Origin: Phoronis australis
Lineage: Eukaryota; Phoronida; Phoronidae
Assembly: GCA_002633005.1 (NCBI GenBank)
Contig: NMRA01000228.1
Location: 10,004 to 74,003, forward strand
DNA length: 64,000 nucleotides
Direction: 5' to 3'
The notes beneath the pieces are model-generated. The model did no database searches and was not told the DNA's origin. It saw only the letters and a list, made by a program, of their open reading frames with translations. Shown piece by piece: positions 47,501 through 59,500 of the stretch (position 1 is the stretch's first letter; every line of letters starts with the position of its first letter). Position numbers and translations under genes: made by a program.

Positions 47501-50500
47501 TAAAGAAAGTCAGTTATCTTACCACCTAAATTAACTAGCGCGGCTCTCTGTACGTTGGGTACCCAGCCTCTCCATAGACCTCTGTAGCCACTATCTTGGA
47601 TGATCTGGCGGAATGCATGGGCCATACTCTTCACTCTGTTGTTAAAATGATTAGAGAATGCATAGGTTAGGTGCAAACATACAGCATTGTGAACTCAACA
47701 GAAAACAGATCTGAACAATTGATAAGTATCAAACACTTCAAGAGCACGAAAAACTGATGACACAGGGATATAATAATAGTAATAATAATAAACTTTATTT
47801 ATAGAGGATAAAATACAATACTACTTAAACATGCTTTAGCTAAAGGCTAATATACGGCATGACCCTCTTGCAGCAATAAATTAAATAATTTAATTTAATT
47901 TAACTTAATTTAATCTAATTTAATTTATTTTATTTAATTTATTGCTGCAAGAGGGTCATGCCGTATATTAGCCTTTAGCTAAAGCATGTTTTAAGTAGTA
48001 TTTAATTGAATATAACTTAATTTAATCTAATTTAATTTATTTTATTTACAAATTGAATTTACAAATTGAATTAAAAATAAATTATAACGTCTACATAATA
48101 TATACAATGAATTCTACAGAGGACAAATGACTGAAACAAAGGGACAACATAACGTCATAACCATCCGCTTCCTTCAGGCTACTTGGTAAGTGGAAAATTC
48201 TGACACACAACACCTGAATCCGATTTCCACAAAAAGAATAAGCTTCAAGCTATTCACAAGACACACCGTTTGTATAAAAATTTCATGTCCATTGTGTACG
48301 AAATGCAACCCGTAACATGTGAACAAAAAACACAAAAAAGTTGATGACAAAGGAAAATATTTGACATTTGGCAAGCAACGAAATAGCTCAAAGGGGTATG
48401 TCATTAGCTGAAAAATTGGCGAGTGCCCTTTTTTCCTCAATATAAATCTAGCTGTTAGATTTCATAGAAATACTTGAAGGACTTTGGTACAGGCAGATAG
48501 AGACACAGATACCGAAACAAAAAAGTCTAATCAAAAGTAACCAGTACAGGACAAAGTTGGGCTTGTCCAAAAACTGAATTGTGAAGTGCCACAAACTTAA
48601 GTATTAGTACATACTGCAATAGAACAATATTATCTAGTTACGAATAAAAAACAACATTGCACTTTGACTTTTATAAACACGCACCACAAATCTGTGTTTC
48701 CCTATAATGTAAACGGCACTGAGGGTATTGTTTTTTTCCAATAAAACTGGAAACGAGAGTTCGAGACCTACACATTGTGAAAGAGTATGCGCTAACAATA
48801 CATACCCTCCCAGTAGATCATCAATTTCCATCTGACAGTTCCACTTACCTAGCTGGATGTCCTTCCAACCTTCGTTTTCCCTCCATCTGCATCTGTACTT
48901 TGACTATGTCGGCTGGACTAGTAATAAACTGGGCCAGACCGCCAGCAGTCAAGCCACCAAGAGCAGCCTTCCTGGGAAATACAAAGTGTACAGATCAACT
49001 AGAACTTAATGCTTTAACTGCTAGTGGAAACGAAATATACAACATGAAAAATTCATAGAATGCATTCATGGGACACATGAACACATATACTGAGTATGCA
49101 ATAATGGTTTACGACTACCTCTACTCAAGTCAATTCTTATATGTTGGGCTGATTCTAGGGATAATGAAAGAAAATATCACATCCACAGATACTTCTCGAG
49201 TTCACACAACTTTCTGCCATCGAAATTGCAGCAATAAGACTTTGCTGGCATTGGAAGGTTAAATATCGTTAATGTAGTAAAGAAAAATTTGAAAAAGAAA
49301 GGTACGGACAAGAGACATGAGAAACCTCCGCTGATGCACTATTTTATTTTGGTGTACGTAAGGTTGCATAATGTTACATATGTAATCAGGCTCAAGCTTC
49401 TTATACAACCGACATTCCGGTACTATCCGGCCTTCTTGACATGAACCGCTATACTGGTAACGCTTACAACGCTAACGATGTTTTCATGGAGCCTAGAGCC
49501 TATATCATTGCAAGTTTATACTATTTTTCTCATATTACCGTAGAATTCACTGGCTGTTTCTCGTATTGTGTATGACTGCTTAGCCCATGCTATATTACAT
49601 GGAATATCTTCATTGTATTGCAAAGTGAACGCTGTATTTCCCAAAACTTATTATTCGTTATATTTGTTTCAGTGAAACCGGCCTCGTCGTACAGTAAGCA
49701 TTCAACATCAACTTTGTTGTGAATAAACGTATCATATCCGACTATCCCGTGTGTTCAATGCTCATTGCTCCTACATATATTTTCACATGAATGCTCAAGA
49801 AACGACCAAGAGTTTGGACATGAATCCAGGAACAGTGGACGAGTTTCACAATGCCCCTATTAACCTCGATACCGTGAATAGGGAGCCAACCGAGCGTGGC
49901 CTAAGAACCATTCAACGAGCGAGGAAAGCTGAACTGCAAATTAAGCAAGACATTCCGAAACGACAACAAGAGTTGGTTTTAGAAGAACTACGTTTGGATG
50001 CGGAACGACGCTAGGACAGTATAATATGTTTCAAGCATCAGGAACTTGAGATTCACGCCGCGTTAGCTGAATTGGAAGCCGGGTTCGATGACATTAGTGA
50101 GCAGCATACCCCTCTAGCAACCCTCACAGTTCGCCACTCAATGTATCTGCATCAGAATTTGTGCCCGTATCTTCGTTATGTAATCCAGTAACTGTGACTA
50201 TGTCGACACCTGCTGTGTCTGCAGTGCCTGGGTTCGCATCAGACTTTGTGCCTGTATCTTCGTTATGTGATCCAGTGACTGTGACTATGTCGACACCTGC
50301 TGTGTCTGCAGTGCCTAGGTTTGTACCTTGTGATCCAGTGACTATGTTGACACAGGCTGCATCCGCCAATACCACATTAGCGCCACCTGTTATGAACTGT
50401 CATTACAATCCACCGGCTACATCGTCCTCGCCCGCACTGGCGCCACCTGCTGTTAACACTTGTTACTATCCGCTGGCTGTATCCGTCACTCCTGCATTAG

Positions 50501-53500
50501 CGCCACCTTCTGTGAACTCTCGCTATTTTATGCCAAGCACCGTAAGCATTTCGGGTATTTTGGACTTCGTTGCTAGAAGGACCTTGCCTACACCTGAGAT
50601 AAAGAAATTGAACGGGGATGCAGACCAGTACCGCCAGTTCATCAAGGCGTTTGAAGTTCGCATAGAAAGCAAGCTGGATTCCGAGATTGATAAACTTTAT
50701 TATCTAGAGCAGTATACCTCAGGAGATGCGAATGAACTTGTGCGAAGCTGTTTACACATGCCAACGGACAATGGGTACGCCTTGAAAGACATTAATCAAT
50801 TAATCCAACTTGATCATCCCAAAAATCTTCAAAAACTCATGTCAAAAATGCCTGCGCCTTTGCAAAATAGATGGCGGCACGAGGCCAGTAAGATTCGCGG
50901 CAGATTTACTAAGGATTTTGTGAACTTTGTTTGTGATGAGTCCTTCATTTTTTCTGACCCAGTATTCAGTAAGCGACCAACTGGTAAATTAGAGGTGAAC
51001 ATTACCCAGCACCAAACTGTCTCTTGCATATACTGTAACAGCAACCATCGCATAGATGTTTGTAACGCCTTGTGTGCGAAACCTTACAAGGAAAGACGAC
51101 AATTTGTGATTGAACGGAAATTATGTTTCGGTTGTTTAAAACCCGGATATTTTTCAAAAAATTGTAGATCCAAAGGACAATGCAAAAAATGCAACAAACG
51201 ACACCCAACCATACTGCACATCGGCGGGTTTGAAGTTCCCAAACGGCAACCCGCAGCAGCCAAACAGAACAAGCGACAAGATGACGCTCAACAAGAACGC
51301 CGAGATGCGACCACGAACACAGAATTAAGTGACCGTGGAGATGATTGCAGGGGTACATTCGCCACTACGTCATACAACACTACAGCAATGATGCTGATCA
51401 TACCTGTGCGCATCAAAAAGGTGGATTCCGAAGACAGCATCGCCACCTATGCCTTCCTTGAGAGTGGTTCGTAAGGCTGTTTTGCGACAAATGATCTGTT
51501 AAATCAATTGAATGTGAATGGTGTGCCGAGCAAGCTTCAGCTCACAACCATGCACGGACAATCAGAGGCTGAAACGGAGGCAGTCACTGGACTGCAGGTA
51601 GAGGATTTGACTGGCCAAAACGTTACAAACCTCCCTGCTGTATACGCCCGCGACGAGATTCCTATATCTCGAGAAGGAATTACCACCGCTCAAGATGTGG
51701 TCAAGTGGTCTTATTACCTCATATAGATATTCCAGATGACCACTCTGATGTTGACATCGGCCTTCTTATAGGCAGTAACTGCGCCAATGCGACTGAACCA
51801 CTACAGGTTGTGCCAGGCAGAGACGGTGGCCCATACGCGGTGTTGACTCGGCTCGGATGGTTGATCATCGGTCCCGTTTCCATAGCACTGCAGAACTTGT
51901 CAACGCGTGTTATTTCGTGTAACTATGTGTTTATGACGGAAAACCTAACCACAGAAATGACTAGACAACTGTCAATATACGACCACATGAAGGATGTCAG
52001 TCAAAGCCAGCTCCTTCAGAAATTATTCAAATACGAGTTTTGCGAATACGCTACTAACGAGAAGGACGACGCCGTCTACTCCCAAGACGACAGATGATTC
52101 ATACATGTTGTGAATCGAGGCGTTCAGCATGCAGATGGTCATTGCCCTTTCGAGAGGGAAGTGATACTCTCCCGAACAACCGAGAGATAGCCCAATCGAG
52201 AGCAAGAGGCCTTAAAAGAAAGTTGTTGAGCAACTCCACCTATCAACAAGATTATGAAACCTTCATGAACGACATTCTGAGCAAAGGCTACGCTCGTAAA
52301 GTACCTCCCGACCAGAAACCTATGGAAGGCAAAGTATGGTACATCTCGCACCACGGTGTTTACAACTCCAATAAACCAGGCAAAGTACGGGTTGTATTTG
52401 ACTGCAGCGCCAAATGCCAGGGGAAAGCGCTAAACGACTGCCTTCTATCTGGGCCAAATTTAACCAATTCTATTGTTGGTGTGCTTACAAGGTTCCGGGA
52501 AGAGAGTCGTAGTCATGATGGACCTAGAGGCCATGTTTCATCAAGTGTGTGTACCGCCACACGACTGGGACTATTTTCGCTTTCTTTGGTGGCCAGATGG
52601 TAATTACAGCGCTGAGCCAGAAGATTTCCAGATGGTTGTCTATCTCTTTGGCACATCGTCATCGCCCAGTTGTGCTAATTTTGCACTGCGCAAGACAGCA
52701 GATGATTTTGCGTACGATCCAGTGGTTTGCCACTAGGAGGCGCCACAGTAGTTGACGTCATCGGAAAATCATCATCAGCCATCCTCTTCATAGTAAGAAC
52801 ATACATGCCAATTTTCACAATTATCATTAGAACGGTTTGGTTGATAGAGGGGTGGACGCCAAAAAACAGACTCGAAAACAGTAACAAGAGCAACGCAGAG
52901 CGTTGAAATGCGCCCACAATTGCACCGTATACAGTATTCTTCTAGGGTTGTTTATTGGTACCATGAAGTGGCCAGTAGAGGGCATATATGTAGTATGTTG
53001 TACTTTGCAAAATGGAAAGGCATGGTCATTGTCTCCTCAATAGGCTAAGGGGCAAAATGTGAGTGATCTTCATAATACAAGCACATCCTATACATCAGTT
53101 GCTTAAAGCATCACAGAAACATAGAATTAAAAAAAAAATTACCAACATACGAGATTAGCACAGCATTAGAATGCCAGAAACAAATTTCTACTTGGAACTT
53201 TTCCTTCATAGTCACGAAGTAACACAAAGTANNNNNNNNNNNNNNNNNNNNNNNNNNNNNNNNNNNNNNNNNNNNNNNNNNNNNNNNNNNNNNNNNNNNN
53301 NNNNNNNNNNNNNNNNNNNNNNNNNNNNNNNNNNNNNNNNNNNNNNNNNNNNNNNNNNNNNNNNNNNNNNNNNNNNNNNNNNNNNNNNNNNNNNNNNNNN
53401 NNNNNNNNNNNNNNNNNNNNNNNNNNNNNNNNNNNNNNNNNNNNNNNNNNNNNNNNNNNNNNNNNNNNNNNNNNNNNNNNNNNNNNNNNNNNNNNNNNNN

Positions 53501-56500
53501 NNNNNNNNNNTACATACCAAATTTCATGAAAATCCGTTCAGGACTTTTGAAGATACAAAGGTAAGCGTAAAAAACTAAAATTGCCACTAGGGGGCACACC
53601 GGTAGTCGGATCCGTCCAAAAGTCGTCATGTTTCGTTGTTACCATCATATAAATATACTTACACAATTTCGTAAAGATCCTGCGAACGGCTTAGGAGATA
53701 CAGCCATAGGCAAAAAAAAACAAAACTGCCACTAGGAGGTGCCACAGTAGTCCAAATTGTCTGAAAATCATCGTCAACCGTCCTCTACATAGTAAGCATA
53801 TACATGCCAATTTTCACAATCATCCTTTGAGCGGTTTGGTTGACAGAGGGGTGGACGCAAAAAACAGACTCGAAAACACTAAAAATGGCCACTAGGTGGC
53901 ACAAACTATGTCGAATCCATCTGAAAATGGGAGGATAGCGTCATCTTACTAATAGGTGCCTACATACCAAATTTCATGAAAATCCGTTCAGGACTTTTGA
54001 AGATACAAAGGTAAGCGTAAAAAACTAAAATTGCCACTATGGGGCACACCGGTTGTCAGATCCGTCCGAAAGTTCGCACATGCCGTCCCATTCATGAATG
54101 GAACATATGTGCCAAATTTCATGAACGTATGTCAAAGGGTTTTGAAGATAGAGCTGCGGACGCCGAACGGACGCCGCCCGTACGGACGGACGGATGGAGA
54201 TGACGGCATAATGCGTCCACATATAAATATGTGGGCACATAAAAATGGCCACTACATGGTGCAAACTACATCAAATCCGTTCAAAAACGGGAGAATAGCG
54301 TCATCTCACTAATAGATGTCTATATGCCAAATTTTATGACAATATGTTGTGGATCTAGGGGGCACACCAGAACTCGGATCTGTCTGAAAGTTTGCTCATG
54401 CCGTTCCATCCATGAAAGGAACATAACTACGTGCAAAATTTCATGAAGATGCGTCAAACATTTTTGGAGCTAGACCAGCGGACGCCAGACGCCGGACAGA
54501 CGTCACCCGGACGGGCGCCGCCTCGACAGGCGCCGCCTCGACAGGCGCCGCCTGGACGGAGATATAAGTATGTGGGCACATAAGAAATTGCCAACGAAAC
54601 GCTATGCAACCATTGTCAGCTGCATGTGACTTTAAAGGTACTGAAAGCAACTCACCATTGTGTACAATGCGAACATTACAAGCATCAATTGCGAAACCAA
54701 AAAAAAAATAATTCGACTATCAGGGTACTCGAAACTTTTTACTTTAGTAAATAAAACACATAATAATGCATGTGCAAATACTACTAAATTTGAATGTTTT
54801 AAAATGTGAGAAATTTTAACAAAACTTCAATATTCAAATCACTGTCTTAAAATTGAATACAATGTATTACTAAGTGCTGTTGTGTGTCATGTTTTTAAAG
54901 CACCGTTGAGTCAGTGGCCATGTATGCACAAATGATACTTTTTGTGGTAATACTACTAAAAAGCTATAAATTTTAAATTACTAGTTACACACAGTTGTAT
55001 GCTGATATTTTGCCAAAATCCAATTTTTACGGTAACTACACGTTAAGTAAAACAATCAGTTTTAATCAAATACAACTTCTGATAGAAACGACATCTCTCC
55101 CATGACGTGACAACGGGTAACCTAGTTTCAGTGTATGAGTCACCTGCACTGTAGTGGACTATATCTTTTAACATGAGGTTTGCTTACGAACAATAGGAAT
55201 AGTGAATATGGTTAATTTCCACTTTATTAACTTTGAGGTACATTCCCCTCATGAAGAACCCACTACTGGGAAGGTTAATGTCACTAACAATCAACTCTGG
55301 TAACGGGGAACTTCACTTGCGCTCCGTCGTCATGACGGGGCATAACGGGTCATTTGTTTGTCTTTTGTCTCGTACTGCCCACAAATCTTTCTGAAAATAG
55401 GTGGGTGTCACCCTATCCTCAACAAGAAAATACAAGTCATGTTTCACAAAGGTCAGTTTTAGATAAAAAGAAGCAAAACATTGCAGTTAAGAAGCATAGC
55501 ATTTTACACTTTAGTCATTTTTATTAAAAAATTGATGAATATTAACACCTTCCCTTCGTAGACACAAGTTTACTAAGTTTCACCAACTTACTTCAAAATT
55601 TTCAGTTGGTAGGCTGATGCTGGGTGCCAAAACAGATGATGGCGGCATGCACTGAGATACATATATATGAACAGGTACATGACAAAAACAGCTGCAGAGA
55701 AGAATGCCAGATCGTTTTGTATCACAAGACATACTTACCAAACAGGGAAAGTGCCGTCAGGTTTTTTGTGTAGTATATTTTCTCTAAAGAACTCGTAAAA
55801 TCCCATTCTAAATCCAGTGTAAACTGCAAAAGAAATGTGAAACATTTTCACAAAATATCAATGATGTGACTGCTAAGAATGCTCACAAACTGAGAAGGAA
55901 AGAGAGTGACATGATATTACTGTAACCCAAGAGTCACGCATCCCATCGTTATTAACTCATTTGTATTTCAGATTATGAAACTACGAAATGTCCCATATAA
56001 TACACTCACGGTTTAACATGGTTTGAAAGTCTTGAAATACACGATCATCATAAATAAAACATTCAATTAACAGAAGAAGAAGTATTGGAGAACCGCCGTG
56101 AACGTGAAGCGAAGGAAATGGACTAGATGGACACTTGTGACCGATTGGATGACTTGTCATGGTACAAGTGCATGAACTGCAGAGTAATGGAAAATACCGA
56201 AGCTTGTGATTGGCGTTATGAAATTCGAGAAAACTGAAATAGAATGGCTTTTTAGGAAAAAACGATGGACGTGTGTGACGGACGACCCGGATTTTAACCT
56301 GAGGTGATATCCGTCACTGTAATCACTGTCGACAAAATGCTGTCTGCAAACACGTAGCTAATTCACTATGTCATATTTAATGTTGACTGGAAACCTTTCG
56401 TTTTTAACCGCCACAAGTCACATCCGAAACATTTCGGAATCTCAAGGCAGCCGAAAAAATGACATCCTCGCTTTCCTCGCAGCTTCATGATCCACACAAC

Positions 56501-56536
56501 CAAGAACGATATACCAAACCAGAGCACAGTCCAGCG

Positions 56537-56592
<56 letters not shown>

Positions 56593-59500
56593 CGTAAGAT
56601 GCGATGACATCATCACATAGTGTGCTCACCTTCCACACCAGTTAATGTGACACCTATCGGGTCAGTAAGATCGACCAAGTATGAGGTAATGTAGATACTG
56701 ACTGATTAAAACATTGAAAAACAAATTAAATAAATCGAGTGGCATTAGCCTAATACCATTACATACAAAAACAAACGGTTCACCAAATTTGTTTCGATTT
56801 GAGCATTTTTGCAGTGCATACCAGCATACCAATACGCATATTTTGGGTATGGTATGCAGGAATGTAATTTTTTTGCAATAGACTATTTCTGTAACAGGTG
56901 AATGGGAAGCAACGTTTTCTTTTACTCACCAGACAGAGCTGCGTAAATTTTATAATTATGCTTTACCCTGCTGGAGCCTAGAGGAAATCTTTATCCTACA
57001 TTATCCTTTTTACCTCTGCAGTATCTACCTATCATATTTATTCACTGTAAACATGGTTGATGCACTTTCATGATCTTTAGCAGTGTTTCTTGAAGATGTA
57101 GACTTACCCACTTGGCGAGTAAGAGCAGGACTTAAACCTTGCCATAGTTTTAACAATCCTTCTTCTTGCACTAGAATTAGAAAATAAAATGGGAGCCACA
57201 ATGATTAATGAAGAGTTTATATAGAATGTATTTTCATGCTCCTAACTATGCTAATGTTTAGCAGGAACTAAATGACAATGCTATTTGAACACCATCTAAG
57301 CTAAACAAAGTGCAGTGTTGTATTCATTGACAACTTGCAAGTGTGAAAACAAAAAATGCTGCAAATAGGTGACCTTTGCACTAATGACTATCCTTGGGGA
57401 CTTGCATAACCCACATCATGCAGTGTTATTCGTCAACACCATGTCACAATTGAATTTACTGGACATGGTTAAGGCGTATCATTTTCCACGCAAAACTTGT
57501 TCTTAAGAACATTTGGCAATTTTCAACCTACTTCATATTCACATCGTCGCTATGTGTTGTGTTTCTAACAAATTATACCAAGCAATCGCAGAGACAAGGA
57601 ATTAGCTTGCAAGTTCCACTTTAAAGGTAAAAAAGTCAAAAAAACTCGAGAGTTATATAATATCGATGAACCCAAACAGCAGATTATCTCTTTTTACTGA
57701 ATTTAGACAGGACCCATTCACTGAGTTATGCATTTAAAATTATTGTCAAAAGGCTGAAAACTGAAAAACCTGATTTTAGCCAATTTAAGACTAGTCACGA
57801 TGAAGCAGTCTCCAACAATGCACTTAAAAATTGCCAAGTGTAGTAATGAAAAATAGAGATGCCATTTTAGGCAATATCTGAACATTGCATTTTTAAGAAA
57901 TCCACAAGATTTGCCAAACTAAATACCCTCTCAAGCATTAAAGCTCACCTATGCCTAGGGCAGTACGAACCATTCTTCTTTGTTCATGTTTGGGCACGGA
58001 TTTGACTTCACCTTGTATTTGTAGCCTGGTCTTGGTCAAGTCAAGAGGATAAGTGACTAAAAAATAAAACAACAACTATTACATTGTGTCCAATAAGAAT
58101 CAAGCTTTTGTCAACTGATGGTGAACACTCGTCACGTACCATTCCCCTGAACTGTTCAAACCAAGAAATTTCCAACCTCACGACCTGATCTAGTGTCACG
58201 TTCGATTAAACTTAAAGGCGAAGGCAACCTTTTTTCATGTCTTTTTTAGCAAAAATAAGGTTCGTTGGTTATCCCAAAAATATTTTCCCCTTAATTACAG
58301 CTTTTCGTAATTTGATTAATTATTTGTTCACTGCTCCAGAAGTGACGTTTTGGGAGGCAAGAATTTCCAGCCTATTTCTTTTTGTATAGTCTGACTGTGA
58401 GAGCTGCCCAGTCAGTCATTTTTCTATCTCGCGGTTTTGATAAGTTCGGTTATCGTGTGCTTTTGTTTGCGAGTCAGTCAACATGCCACGCTGTTGCTGC
58501 GTACCGGGACGTACTCATTATCGTCCCACGGACAGAGGAACAACTGTCCCACTTGGCCGAGTGTCCGCGACACACTCCCACTGATAGTGACTTGAGCACG
58601 CAAACTGCTTACACCCTGCCGTGGGACACCCTCGCCACATACCTGGCACCTTCTAAATAGCTTCAATACTTAAGACAAGTCCACAATAAACTTATCAAAG
58701 TTTGGCTCACTGATCAGTTCATTGAACGACGAACTGTCCTCTTCACTGGGTGTCGAATGGGGCCTACTAGAACTTAATATCGCAGCAGGGCTGCTTACAG
58801 GCTTTGGGCCATAATGAGTACATCCCGGTAGGCAGCAACAGTGTGGCATGTTGACTGACTAGTAAACAAAAGCAAACGACGACTGAACTTATGACAACCG
58901 AGGTAGATCTATGACTGACTCGTCAACGCTCATATAGTCAGACTACGGGAAAAGAAATTGGCGCGAAATCCTTGCCTCCTAAAACGTCACTTCCAGACTA
59001 GAAAACGATAAATTAATCAAATTACGAAAAGCTGTAATTAAGTGGAAAATATGTCTGGGATAATCAACGAACCTTATTTTTGCTAAAATGACATGAAAAT
59101 AGGTTGCCTTCGCCTTTAACAAACAAGCCAGTTGTGTCGCTACCCAATGCTGTGGTAGTAAGCTGGTCAGAGCTTACAGTCACATAAAGGCATCAGCAGG
59201 TGAAAGTTGTCTAACTTCTCTGCAAGTCAGCAGTTTTTTTCTGTTTCAAATTTTTTGGTGATAGTATTTCACACAAAACAAATCTTCTTCATGACATTTG
59301 TCGAACGCCGTTTGTAAATAGCACTACTACTTTTAAATATTGGTAAGCATCAGGCGTGCTGTTTACAACATAATTGCTAGAATACATGAGCTTATCAGAT
59401 GAACACAGACAATGAAAGCAGTCGATTATGTAAACATTGGTATGCCAACTTTCTCCCCTTGCTATCACTATCAAACTGATAACGACACAGCCGTAACCCA

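Larger units (their letters stand above)
49352..52736 (+). mobile_element. Decayed BEL/Pao LTR retrotransposon, 3'-truncated
   Basis: Gag, zinc-knuckle, protease-like and partial reverse-transcriptase segments in canonical order, in UCP4 intron 4 but on the opposite strand. The 5' side (about 49352-49760) may be the LTR: it has AATAAACG near 49723 and no coding. The boundary is a guess, as no second LTR is present. The element stops abruptly at about 52728 where a modular repeat begins, so the RT end, RNase H and integrase are absent. Confidence 0.8.

Noticed and set aside
53111-53629. ORFs of 102-172 codons spanning 53232-53510
   Set aside because: They are open only because the span is Ns.
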